Source: Agapetus fuscipes
Taxonomy: Eukaryota > Arthropoda > Insecta > Trichoptera > Glossosomatidae
Assembly: GCA_951799405.1 (NCBI GenBank)
Contig: OX637344.1
Coordinates: 4,216,001 to 4,280,000, forward strand
Reading direction: 5' to 3'
Length of the DNA: 64,000 bases
Both the position numbers and the translations under genes were made by a program. The notes beneath the pieces are model-generated. The model had not been told where the DNA came from, did not search any database, and saw nothing but the letters and a program-made list of their open reading frames with translations. This document shows, piece after piece, positions 41,439 to 51,899 of the stretch. The stretch's first letter is position 1; every line of letters starts with the position of its first letter.

Positions 41439-41745
41439 GGACCGGTCCGTAGTCCAGTAGCAACACTTCGGACTCGTAAATGGAAGGTTGTGGATTCGAA
41501 TCCCGGCGGAGCACACAAACATACCATTTATATTTCCAAATGTGCTCTTCGCTGGGTTGAAAAATTCAGAAACCTTTACCAAAGACCGGCACTGAAAGGT
41601 CCATCCAACCTTACAACAACTGGATCTTGCTTGAGAATTGGCGATTTCTACAGCGACGACCAAGCTCGCAGAGGGCTCTTCAGGTGTAATACACACAAAA
41701 ACAGCGCTCAACAAATAAATCATCCTAATATCATTATTATTATTG
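41439..41745 (+). repeat. SINE-C full-length copy
   Basis: GGACCGGTCCGTAGTCCAG head, GATTCGAATCCCGGC, body to AACAGCGCTCAAC and an ATT-repeat tail. It follows a SINE-A but is separated by ~55 bp, so this is not the dimer. Confidence 0.85.
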
Positions 41746-42026
41746 AATGGAATTATGTATGCATGTGAATGGTTGGATGGCTCTCTACAAGGGTTGCAGG
41801 AGGTAATGTTTGTTCCATCAATTACGGGCTCTAGCCCAGTTCCCTTTGCAACAGGCTGAGTACTCTGCACTACAATGAATATTCAAGAGCTCATCACAGC
41901 GGCGATTCACATTTCTTACGCCATTTCGTTGTCGCCGTATGCTAATGACAATGACTAGCAATTTCATAACAAAACAACGGCATTTTGCAGTAAAAAATTC
42001 AGTTTTTCCAACAGTCAACTTTTAGC

Positions 42027-42229
42027 TGACGTTTCGTCTCCTCTGTGGGTGACTTCTTCGGAGCCATATTTTTGCTTCTTTTTTTCTTTTTCTTCTTTCT
42101 TGATACTTCGTGAAGACTTTCAGCTGACGTTTCGTCTCCTCTGTGGGTGACTTCTTTCAGAAACGTCAGCTGAAAGTCTTCGAGAAGTATCAAGAAAGAA
42201 GAAAAAGAAAAAAAGAAGAAAAAATATGG
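42027..42229. repeat. Large hairpin with hammerhead-like loop sequence
   Basis: Arms 42063-42132 and 42161-42229 pair over ~70 bp with about three mismatches; the loop is 28 nt. AGCTGACGTTTCGTCTCC plus following bases also occurs as a direct repeat at 42029 and 42122. On the minus strand the first repeat reads CCGAAGA-A, GTCACC..GGAGAC, GAAACGTC. Confidence 0.7.
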
Positions 42230-42484
42230 ACCAAGGTCTGAATCTTGATATCTTGAATCAAGATCTGAATCTGAATCCGGCCGTGAAAGCCTAAAAACAG
42301 TTTATGTAAACGTTAAGCTGCCTTTTAATTTTTCGGACTATTCTCATGTATTCTTGCGTATTTCATGACGAAGTATAAAAAAATTTAAAAGGGTGTCCTT
42401 GAAAATGACGTAAGCAAGTCGAAAGTACTCGATGAGAACACATGCTCAACTTGTCAAAATAAAAATCTGTGTTTTTTGCAAAAT

Positions 42485-42650
42485 AAAAATCAGTGTTTAG
42501 CGGGGGTGTGTACTTACAAGTTAAAAACCAAACCTCGAATGAACATAAGCCCTGCAAATTTTGTGGACCTTCCCTAAAAGAAGGGTGACATCGGAAAAGT
42601 GTACCATTTTTTTTACAGAATGGGTGGTCAGCATCATAACAACCTATATT
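42485..42650 (-). repeat. rep-B 5' two-thirds
   Basis: From TATAGGTTGTTATGATGCTG (minus) through the TTTTAGGGAAGG box; the 3' part is missing. Confidence 0.7.
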
Positions 42651-43017
42651 ATTCTTACGTACTGATAGAGTCAGAATAAATAATTTTCATTCGTAAAAAA
42701 AGAAGATACGTTTTGTTTTATTTTATTTTTCGATTTATCACACCAACTTCTCGCTTACACTTCAATGCAAAAACGTCCACAACAATATAATATGGTCCAT
42801 AATACGATAAATTCCCATTAAATGATCCATTAAGAGAACGGCCATAAATCCTGAAGATAGCGAGCGGAAGCCACTTCACTTGTACTCGTACTTTTCCAGA
42901 AACAAAAAAATATATTTCCCCCAGTTCTTACTTCTCACAGCTCTCACATTACCTACTCGTAAAACGCAATAAAAACGCTAGTGTTTCAGTAGCCCGAGTA
43001 TAGACCTTCATACTTAA

Positions 43018-43124
43018 ACTCAAACAAAGCTTTTAACCAAAAAATGTATACACATTCAAAAGCTCGTCAGACGTGCTGTTTTAATTTTCATAACTTTTTG
43101 GTGAAGTGCTTGGTTTAGTTTGAA
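43018..43124. repeat. Repeat H unit, ~107 bp
   Basis: CAAACAAAGCTTTTAACC...and GGTGAAGTGCTTGGTTTAG mirror each other around GTGCTGTTTTAATTTTC. Confidence 0.5.
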
Positions 43125-43147
43125 CGAAATGAATAGAGTAACAATTT

Positions 43148-43385
43148 GACCGGTCCGTAGCTCAGTGGTAGCACTGCGGACTCTGAATGGGAAGGTTGTG
43201 CGTTCGAATCCCGGCGGAGCACAAAAAAATATACCATTTATATTTCCAAATTTGCTCTTCGCTGGGTTGAAAAATTCATAAAAACCTTTACCAATGACCG
43301 GTCACCGAAGGTCCATCCAGCCTTACAGCAACTGGGTCTTGCTTGAGTATTGGCGCTTTGTAGCGACGACCAAGCTCGTACACCT
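43148..43385 (+). repeat. SINE-C copy
   Basis: GACCGGTCCGTAGCTCAGTG; GCGTTCGAATCCCGGC; body to GACGACCAAGCTCGTACA, where another repeat (J) begins. Confidence 0.85.
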
Positions 43386-43470
43386 CTGCGGCACTACAAC
43401 AAGTGTCATAGACCCCTAGAGTCTCTAGAATCTAGGGAGTATCCCGCACAGGATTTCGTAAAAAAAAACT
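43386..43470 (+). repeat. Repeat J copy 1
   Basis: CACCTCTGCGGCACTACAA to AGTATCCCGCACAGGATTT, matched on the minus strand at 61045-61135. Confidence 0.6.
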
Positions 43471-43474
43471 CGTT

Positions 43475-44010
43475 ACTCGATTATAACACATTTCATCTCT
43501 ACGCGATTGCGTAGAACGAAAAAATGTACAAAAACCAAATCACTCACTACTAGCGCCAGAGCGGAGTTTCAATGTTTTCAAAAACAATCTGGTCCTTGTT
43601 ACGAACTATAAGTTTGTGTGTACATGCACGTAGTTTGCTGGTGTGTAACTGGAATAGTGTCGAACAATATACTATGCGTGTGGAACAATCCATTATAGAA
43701 GAATGTAGAATAATTTAGAATATGCAAGAATTGTCTCTTTCGTACCTATGTATACGAGCCGCAATGATGCGGAGAGCGAGAGACGCTTGAAATATTGTGA
43801 CGCGAAGTCGATAGAGCTAGAGAAGTACTGTGTAACCGTGTATTGTGCAAAATAAATCCTGTTAAATAAATAAATAGCAGTTTAATTCAAACTAACCCAA
43901 GTAAAATCAAAACAATACTAGGGGCGTTGCCCCTGGCTGCTACGCAGCCCAACCCCTTAACATTTGGTGAATGTGTATATTGCGCATAGTTTCCTCGCGT
44001 TAAAATTCGG
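43475..44010. other. No gene recognised
   Basis: Includes a repeat H-like unit at 43500-43570 (GCGATTGCGTAGAACG...CAAATCACTCACTAC). The remainder is unassigned. Confidence 0.35.
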
Positions 44011-44018
44011 AAAACATG

Positions 44019-45468
44019 TAAAAAAAGGATCGTTACCTAGTTGTTAAAATTGATGAGACTGAATCAGAACCATTTACCCAACCAAGCGGAGTCCCGCAGG
44101 GTTCTCATTTGGGCCCGTTGCTGTTTTTACTTTTTATTAATGACATCATTAATGTCTTTTATGAATGTCAAGTCCTTTTATTTGCCGACGACTTGAAGAT
44201 TTTTAATGTTGTGGATTGCGTAGAGGATTGCCAAGGTCTTCAAAGTAACCTGGATAGACTGGCAGATTGGTGTAATTTTAACCGCTTATTTCTCAATGTA
44301 TCGAAATGCCATGTGATGAGTTTTTTTAAAATAAAAAACCCCATCCATTTTATTTACTCTATTAACAACTTAAGTCTAGGAACAGTGACTGAAGTCTCGG
44401 ATTTGGGAGTGATATTTGACCAAAAACTATCATTTGTTCCACATATAACCAATGTATGTGCTAAAGGTTTGAAAATGCTTGGTTTTGTGTTCCGCATTGC
44501 TAAGGATTTTCGTGATACCAATACAATAAAATTGTTATACACGTCACTAGTCCGTAGTTGTCTGGAATACTGTTCACCCGTCTGGTCTCCTCATTATACG
44601 GTTCATATAGATAGTATTGAAAGAGTTCACATTAAATTCTTGAAAATTATAAATTATAAGCTTAAAATTCCTATTTCTAATTTTGATCCCATCCTTTTGA
44701 ACTCTTTTCTTAAATTAAATAATTTACTGGAAAGACGCAAAATCATTGACTTGTTGACCCTTTATAAAATAAAAAATGGACTTATAGACTGTCCGTCGTT
44801 GCTGGGCGAGTTAAATTTTTTAATCCCTCGTCAAGGATCACGACACATTATTCCTTATCGCCCTGTAGCTTCCAATACAAATGCACAATATAACAGTTGC
44901 ATAAATCGCCTTCAACGTAGTGGTAATACCTGTACACTAGACTTTGACCCACCCAACAATAACTTTGATAGGTATAGAGCTGGTCTGTTGAGGTACTTTT
45001 TGGATGAATAATGTTTTTATTTCTGTTGCTTGTATATTTCTTTTGATTTTTGATTTATATTTTTTCTCTAAATAGTAACTTTGATTGTTATTCTTATTTT
45101 TATATAGTTTTTTTTATTGTGTTTATTTGTTTCATTTTACTTTCATATATAGGTATTTATAATTTTTTTCAATCTATTTTTAATTGTGGTTTTATATTCA
45201 GCTACTTACTTCTAATTTCTGCTTACTATTTATACATTCATAAACTGTCTTTTCTCTTGTTTTTTTATCTCATCTCTCTATTTTTTTTTAAAGTATTAAT
45301 ACCTACTTATGTAATCATTATTTTGTTTTATGTTACTTTTTATCCCGGATAGTTTTCAATTGTAGTTCTGATATATTTGTTGTTTCATTTTATACTTTTT
45401 ACTTACTCTTGTATTTATAACACTATTTTTAGTATGGTTTGTAAAAGGCACTAAGTGTCGTGAATTTA

Positions 45469-45499
<31 letters not shown>

Positions 45500-45505
45500 A
45501 AAATA
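44019..45505 (+). mobile_element. 5'-truncated LINE with intact ORF remainder and target duplication
   Basis: Bounded by the 8-bp duplication AAAACATG (44011-44018, 45506-45513). It starts inside the RT domain and ends in a TAAA repeat. About 0.5 kb of T-rich 3' UTR follows the ORF. A clean duplication, truncated 5' end and undamaged frame indicate a fairly recent target-primed insertion. Confidence 0.85.
44030..45011 (+). pseudogene. LINE reverse transcriptase, C-terminal part
   Basis: The frame is open from about 44030 (first Met 44109) to TAA 45009-45011. Motifs: PSGVPQGSHLGPLLF (RT block 4), VLLFADDLKIF with catalytic FADD, SDLGVIFDQKLSF, and LEYCSPVWSPHYTVHIDSIE in the thumb/C-terminal part. 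These are features of jockey-like arthropod LINEs. Residues upstream (endonuclease and the RT fingers) are absent, so it cannot act alone. Confidence 0.85.
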
Positions 45506-45534
45506 AAAACATGCAGCCTTTGTAAAAGAAAATC

Positions 45535-45752
45535 GACCACCCATAGTTTAAAAAATGGTTCACTTTGAAGATTTCAGCTGTGTTTCAGGGAAGATTGGCA
45601 AGAGTTGCAGGGCTTATATTAATTTGAGATTGGGTTTTTATGTTGTAAGTCAACATGCATTATGTGTAAGCGTGAACTTATAAATGTCTGCTTGTGGGAA
45701 TGCATTTAATATGAATCTCGATTGGTATGTATCTTTGCAACTTAGATTATAG
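45535..45752 (+). repeat. rep-B copy preceding the tandem array
   Basis: CCACCCATAGTTTAAAAAATG to CAACTTAGATTATAGAAC; less similar to the array units than they are to each other. Confidence 0.8.
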
Positions 45753-45768
45753 AACTTAACAAAATAAT

Positions 45769-46828
45769 TTCCTTGACTTATAGGTTAGTATGTGGCTGAC
45801 CACCCATACTGTAAGAATGGTTTACCATGAAAATTTTATCTCTGTTTGAGGAAAAGTCGGCAAGAGTTGCAGGGCTTATGTTCATTTAAGATTAGTTTTT
45901 TATTTTATAAGTCCACATGGGGCATTTGTAAGCGCGAACTTATACCTGTCTGCTTGTGGGAATGCATTTAATATGAATCTCAAATGGTATGTATCTTTGC
46001 AACTTAGATTAATGAACTAAACAAATTAATTTCCTTGACTAAAAGGTTAGTATGTGGCTGACCACCCATACTGTAAGCAATGGTTCACAATGCAAATTTT
46101 ATCTCTGTTTGAGGAAAAGTCGGCAAAAGTTGCAGGGCTTATGTTCATTTGAGATTAGTTTTTTTATTTTGCAAGTCCACATTGGGCATTTGTAAGCGTG
46201 AACTTGTACCTGTCTGCGTGTGGGAATGCATTTAATATGAATCTCAAATGGTATGTATCTTTGCAACTTAGATTATAGAACTTAATAAAATAATTTCCTT
46301 GACTTATAGGTTAGTATGTGGCTGACCACCCATACTGTAAGAATGGTTTACAATGAAAATTTTATCTCTGTTTGAGGAAAAGTCGGCAAGAGTTGCAGGG
46401 CTTATGTTCATTTGAGATTAGTTTTTTATTTTATAAGTCCACATGGGGCATTTGTAAGCGCGAACTTATATCTGTCTGCTTGTGGGAATGCATTTAATAT
46501 GAATCTCAAATGGTATGTATCTTTGCAACTTAGATTAATGAACTAAACAAAATAATTTCCTTGACTAAAAGGTTAGTATGTGGCTGACCACCCATACTGT
46601 AAGCAATGGTTTACCATGCAAATTGTATCTCTGTTTGAGGAAAAGTCGGCAAAAGTTGCAGGGCTTATGTTCATTTGAGATTAGTTTTTTTATTTTGCAA
46701 GTCCACATTGGGCATTTGTAAGCGTGAACTAATTGTACCTGTCTGCGTGTGGGAATGCATTTAATATGAATCTTAAATGGTATGTATCTTTGCAACTTAG
46801 ATTATGTAAAGAAATACACAAAATAATT
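45769..46828 (+). repeat. Higher-order tandem array of rep-B
   Basis: Four head-to-tail units: 45769-46030, 46031-46294, 46295-46556, 46557-46828. Units 1 and 3 differ at only a few bases, and units 2 and 4 share their own diagnostic changes (TTGACTAAAAGG, CTGTAAGCAATGG, CTGCGTGTGGG). This is therefore a ~530-bp dimer duplicated once. Confidence 0.9.
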
Positions 46829-47083
46829 TTCTTGACTTATAGGTTGGTATGAGGCTGACCACCCATACTTTAAAAAATGGTTTACTTTGCAAATTCACCT
46901 TTGTTTCAGGGAAGGTTGGCAAGAGTTGCAGGGCTTATGTTCATTTGGAATGGGCTGTTATGTTGTAAGTACACATGCAGCATATGTAAGCGGGAACTTA
47001 TACATATCTGCTTGTGGGAATGCATTTAATATAAATCTTAAATGATATATATCTTTGCAGCTTAGATTAGATTAGATTAGAAC
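46829..47083 (+). repeat. rep-B copy following the array
   Basis: TTCTTGACTTATAGG to GCAGCTTAGATTAGATTAG; it lacks the array-specific changes. A further 3' fragment follows at 47084-47160. Confidence 0.85.
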
Positions 47084-47164
47084 TTATACATGTCTGCTCG
47101 TAAGAATGCATGTAATATGAATCTCAAATGTTATATATGTTTGCAACTTAGATTACAGATTGAA

Positions 47165-47540
47165 ATCCATTTTTATTTGGCTTTTTTTTTATTTTTAATT
47201 TGCATGAAATAAAAGAAAATGTAAAAAAAACTTTTACGTTTTGCCGCTAGATGTCAATATTGTTCCATACATTTTTAGTATGAACAAACAGATTAATTCC
47301 TAAAAGTTTTCATACATTTCTAAACACACACGCGTAAGCTCGCCGCATTGCAGCATATATACAAAAATTAATTTGCTATAGAGCATGAATGTGTTTCATC
47401 TGCTGTGATGGCATTGATTTTGAAAATCGAAACTCGACGACGAATGACGACGACGAAGGGTAATATAATAAAGGATATTTCGCGTTATAAGTACGTCGTA
47501 TGAATTCTACGCACATACATTTTTGCCATGTTATAGATAG
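47165..47540. other. No gene recognised
   Basis: AT-rich; CGACGACGAATGACGACGAC-like short repeat near 47430. Confidence 0.4.
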
Positions 47541-47541
47541 T

Positions 47542-48540
47542 TCCTTGACAAATAGGTTGGTGTGAGCCTGATATCCCGTGCTGTAAAAACTTGGTTCACT
47601 TTTGCCAATGCCACACCGGTTTCAGTTGCAAGGTTTATGCTCATCTGAGGTTTGGTTTATTTTGTATGCACACATGCAGCATGTGTGAGCGCGAGCTTGC
47701 ACTTGCCTGCTTGCAGTGGCGTGCCTACAGTTTCTGCCGTACGCATGCTGGATAATTAAGGTTGCACTAAATTACAAATAATAAATCTTACCCCGATGTT
47801 TCTTTTCCCCAGTGCTTCTTAATTTCTTCAGACTTAGATTTTGGATTGAAACAAAAAAAACCTTCACACACTTAAGATCCTCACAAGGCACAACAATATT
47901 TTCACCGGAATTAATTTTATATACTATCAAAAAAGGTGGATTCGATCGCAAACAAGGAATAAGTCAATTATTCTGATATTCGAATAAAACGCACCTGACG
48001 CGACAGTGTATTCAAAATACAATCGGTCATTCGTACAACTGTAAATGGCTCCAGTCTGGAATCGTAAAATTGAATGGACGAAAAGCTAAGCATATGGTGA
48101 TATTATTATCATGTGTACTCCCAAGCACAATCTGTAATAATATTGTGTTCATTTATAATGACAAAAGAGCTTAACCGACTATATTCATACAAGCTTACAG
48201 AGATCAAGCTTTTTTCATACGTTAAACAAAGCCAGGGATACATTTCTCAATAACGGTTGCGTAACAGAGTTTACTTAATCAATGCCTAATAATAATAACC
48301 TACTGCCACACACAGATGGCAGCAGCACGACTTTTGATGGGGGGAAATTTAAAAAGACGAATGACTTTAAATGTATGTAATCTACTCAAAAATATTCATT
48401 ATTTGCATTTCTGAGGGTAGGCATGCTTAGCTTTTTAGCTTGTATGATAGTCACGCCACTGCCTGCTTGTAGACATGCATTCAATATGACCTTAAACTGT
48501 CAATATATGTTTGCATTTTAGATTATAGATAGAATGAAAG
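47542..48540 (+). repeat. rep-B copy split by a hAT-like element
   Basis: 47542-47713 plus 48462-48540 form one rep-B (TTCCTTGACAAATAGG ... GCATTTTAGATTATAG). Confidence 0.85.
47714..48461. mobile_element. Non-autonomous hAT element, 748 bp
   Basis: 10-bp perfect inverted ends CAGTGGCGTG and an exact 8-bp duplication CCTGCTTG (47706-47713, 48462-48469). No transposase frame is seen. Confidence 0.9.
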
Positions 48541-48592
48541 AAAATCTTAATTATATTTTATATGGTTTGTGTATTAACGCTGTGATAATTCA

Positions 48593-49044
48593 TATTCAAT
48601 AATTTATTTAGTTTAAGGGTTTAAATCAAACACTGTTTTAAAAAAAAAAAAACGCAACTAAGCTACACATATAGTGTAACTTCTTGCCGCGTTATCCCCG
48701 AAGGGGTCGCATGTGGCGAGTTGAACCTATTTATTTCTACAGGTAAGGGGGCCGGCCTTACGCCAACCACTTCAGTGGGGAGTTTTCCAGCTCCCGAGGG
48801 GGCTGGCACTCATTTCTTGTGAAGGCTGAGTAAACCTTGCCGGTATTTTATTTTGAGGTTTAAAATAAACACCGAAACGGGAAATCATTTCTGACACCCT
48901 CGGTGGGATTCGAACCCGAGCTCACGGCATGGAACGCAAGCACTCTACCAACTGAGCTATCGACAGGTATAAGTATATACATATAAAAGTGAAAATATAG
49001 AACAGTGTTTGATTTAAATCCTTAAACTAAATAAATTATTGAAA
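48593..49044. repeat. ~44-bp inverted repeat flanking a SINE-A
   Basis: 48593-48637 and 49001-49044 are reverse complements with about one or two mismatches (outer ATTCAATAATTTATTTAG). The 363-bp spacer is mostly SINE-A. Confidence 0.8.
48653..48968 (-). repeat. SINE-A full-length copy
   Basis: Minus strand: head TCGATAGCTCAGTTGGTAG, box B GGTTCGAATCC, end ATGTGTAGCTTAGTTGCG next to a poly-A/T run. Confidence 0.85.
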
Positions 49045-49049
49045 ATCTT

Positions 49050-49480
49050 AATGCTCGAAAAACTTAAATTAATGGATTTAAAAATATTCAAAACGCTTTT
49101 AATATTATTTCCGTATAGGTATTTATTACACTTCAACATTTCCACAAATTCCAAGATAACCATCTTTATTAGTAATTCCTCTCTAGGGAAACAAAGTTAT
49201 AAGCACAAAATACTTGCGACTTTATGAATTTTCATCACGAAGAAAACTTTCAAGAAAATATAACAAATATAAAATATCGCTTTTTCAAAATATATAGAAA
49301 CTATAGCAGAGCCTCACGTGAGTGATTAAGTTTCCGAACATAATTGGAATAACGCAATGGTTGAGTTTAAACGTGAGCATGTGTAGTAAATATTTCGATA
49401 CCTTAAATGCAAAACTGAATAAGTAACATATTAGGCTAAAATGGGTTTCTCAGATAAATGCACCTTTTTCATATTTTTTG
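49050..49480. other. No gene; repeat E-like and H-like words
   Basis: 49395-49490 matches repeat E on the minus strand (GTTTCTCAGATAAATGC). GTTGAGTTTAAACGTGAGC at about 49360 is a repeat H end. Confidence 0.35.
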
Positions 49481-49484
49481 TATT

Positions 49485-49870
49485 TTGTTGCCGACCCTGA
49501 TGTATGGAAGCGAGTCGTGGACGGTGAATGAAAGAGATGGAAATAAGGTATGCACCGTAGAAATGGCTCATTTGAGAAGTATGACAGGAAAAACACTGAA
49601 AGATGTGAGTGAGAAACGAATGGGTTCTGAATGAATGCGGAGTAAAAGAAAGCGTGAAAGTGAAAGTTAAAAGAAGTGTGGTGCGATGGTTTGGACGTAT
49701 TGAAGACCGACTGACAAAAAAAGTTTATAAAGGGAATGTAATAGGAAAGCGTGGAAGGGGAAGACCTAGGAAAGAATGGATTGATCTGATAAGTGAGATT
49801 GCGAATGAATGAAATTTACAGAGTGGAAACAAGAGAAGAGCATGCATGAAAAGAGTGATGGCGGAGTTTG
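49485..49870 (+). pseudogene. LINE fragment (family of 9746-10655), frameshifted
   Basis: LMYGSESWTVNERD, then in another frame RNEWVLNECGVKESVKVKV, VVRWFGRIEDRLTKKVY and GKRGRGRPRKEWIDLISEI. It has at least one frameshift and an early stop. Confidence 0.8.
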
Positions 49871-49879
49871 TCATGAGTA

Positions 49880-50170
49880 TAAATAGTTGACTAGCTATGA
49901 GAACTAAGCTGCCTATTTGTTGCAACTATTTGCCATGCTGTCCCCAAAGGGATCACATGCGGCGATTGAAGCTTAATTACTCGTATTTTCACCCAACTAT
50001 TCCAACCAAGCAGACTGTCGTTTCTTGTGAAGGCTCAGTAAACCATGCCGATTTGTATTCTTATTTTGGTTTGTAAACACTGAAACCGGATATCATTTCT
50101 GAACCCCTTGCTGGGGATCGAAACCTAACCCTCTGGCATCGAATGCAAGACACTTTTTTCACTCATCTAT
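49880..50170 (-). repeat. SINE-A, strongly diverged copy
   Basis: Minus strand; GTCCCCAAAGGGATCACATG, TCTTGTGAAGGCTCAGTAAACC and GATATCATTTCTGAACCCC are recognisable. Confidence 0.6.
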
Positions 50171-50174
50171 TTCG

Positions 50175-50668
50175 GACCGGTCCGTAGTTCAGTGGTAACA
50201 CTTCGGACTCTAAATGGAAGGTTGTGGGCTCGAATCCCGGCGGAGCACACAAAATATACCATTTATATTTTCAAATTTGCTCTTCGCTGGGTTGAAAAAT
50301 TCATAAACCTTTACCAATGACCGGTCACCAAAGGTCCATCCAGCCTTACAGCAACTGGGTCTTGCTTGAGAATTGGCGCTTTGTAGCGACGACGACCGAA
50401 CTCGTAAAAAGGTCAATAGCTCAATTGGTAGAATGCTTGCATTCCATGCCGAGAGCAAGGATTCTATCTCAAGGCTTACTCAGCCTTCACAAGAAATAAG
50501 AACCAGCCTCCCCGGGAGCTGGGAAACTCCCACTTCAACTGAAAGTGGTTGGTGTGAGGCCGGCCCCCTTACCCGTAAAATTAAATAGGTCCCGAATCGC
50601 CACTTGCGACCCCTTCGGGGATAACGCAGGCAAGAAGTTACACTATATGTGTAGCTTAGTTGCGTTTT
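50175..50668 (+). mobile_element. Heterodimeric tRNA SINE, copy 2
   Basis: SINE-C (50175-50405; GACCGGTCCGTAGTTCAGTG) joined at ACTCGTAAAAAGG to SINE-A (from 50411; TCAATAGCTCAATTGG). The SINE-A unit lacks about 60 bp between the head and GGCTTACTCAGCC, a deletion shared with copy 3. Confidence 0.85.
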
Positions 50669-50756
50669 ACTTCTTACACACAAGAAAATGTTTTATCCAC
50701 GATTTATCCACTAGTTATCCATGAAAGGCATTTACAAACACTTGTGAAGAACTCAC

Positions 50757-51124
50757 CGTAACTCAAGAACAGAGGCGCCTGAGACTGTGGAGGGATGGTA
50801 GTAATTGGATGGAACCAGCCGAGACTCTCCCACCTGTCAACCAGCTACCATGCGATACCTGGAGAGCCCTCAACAGATTCAGGACTGGGGTGACAAGGTG
50901 CAGGACAAACCTACAAAGGTGGGGCCTACTCGACCATGGACAAGATACCCTGTGCGACTGCGAGGATATCCAGGACTCGGCACATATGTCAGTGTGTCCC
51001 TTGATTGGTGAAAGATGCACACTGACGGACCTGTTTCACGGAAACGACAATGCAGTGGCTGCCGCTAGTCACTGGAGATATTGAGCATAGGTGGTTCTAG
51101 ACACTTAAAGAAAAAAAAGAAGAA
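50757..51124 (+). pseudogene. LINE C-terminal fragment with GAA-repeat tail
   Basis: A frame reads CDTWRALNRFRTGVTRC and LQRWGLLDHGQDTLCDCEDI followed by AHMSVCPL, ending at 51084. The WR.LNR.R.G...C...L..WG....C.C pattern is a LINE C-terminal motif. AAGAAGAAG follows. Confidence 0.6.
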
Positions 51125-51415
51125 GTTCCACGATTTGTCAAATTAGTGGATTAGCACTTCTTCAGTTTTACCTTTGAGGTGGCGATTTCTGAAATTATAC
51201 AGCCTTATATATTTACTCGTTTCTTACGTAAAAGTATTCAGAAGTTCTGGGCTCGGTACAAAGCCCGCGCTCCATATTCCACAAAACTTGGACGTATTCC
51301 TTCAACTATAATGACGTGAAAATAAATAAATATATCGCATACGATTTCCGAAGTAAAAATATAAGAAAAAAATGCAAAATTGTGGTAACATGAGTGATAG
51401 GAAAGAGGTAGATGA

Positions 51416-51845
51416 ATGGGAAAAAGTGTCTGACGTTTGATGCCAGAGGGCAAGGTTTCGATCCTCATGAAGGGTTTTAGAAATAATATTCAGTGTCTTT
51501 ATTTTAAACTCAACATAGAAATACGGTAGAACGGTAGCGTTCAAATAAGCTAGAGAGCTAATAGGGTTCGATTCCTATTAAGTGTGTCAGAATGGATATC
51601 AAGTTTAAGTGTGTATTTCAATCTCAAATCATTGTACCGGCAAGATTAATTAAGTCTTCAAAGGAAATGAGAACCCGTCCCCACAGAAGTAGGCAAGCTT
51701 ACTGCTACACTTCAATAGAAGTAGTTGGCGTTAAGGTGCCCCCCTTACCTGTGAAAATAAATAAGTTCCAACCGCCACATGCGACCCCATAGAAGGCAAC
51801 ACGGCAAAAAGTTGCACTATATATGCAGCTTAGTATGCCTGTATC
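51416..51845 (+). repeat. SINE-A, diverged and partly duplicated
   Basis: 51416-51535 and 51555-51845 each resemble SINE-A; the second has GGTTCGATTCC, GTACCGGCAAG and TAGTTGGCG...CTTACCTGTGAAAATAAATA. Confidence 0.6.
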
Positions 51846-51899
51846 CAACGGTGACGGTGGAGAGATGAAGGATATAAAAAGAAAAAGAAGAAAACCTGT

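Noticed and set aside
42027..42229. CRISPR-like direct repeats
   Set aside because: Only two or three copies with unequal spacing in an animal genome, explained by a hairpin duplication.
45050..45352. 100-codon hydrophobic ORF downstream of the LINE RT
   Set aside because: Very T-rich LINE 3' UTR; hydrophobicity follows from base composition.
46565..46795. Minus-strand ORF in the tandem array, with many similar ORFs across the window (for example 17524-17706, 28218-28430, 40404-40616)
   Set aside because: All are the same antisense or sense frame of rep-B; their recurrence reflects repeat copies, not a gene family.
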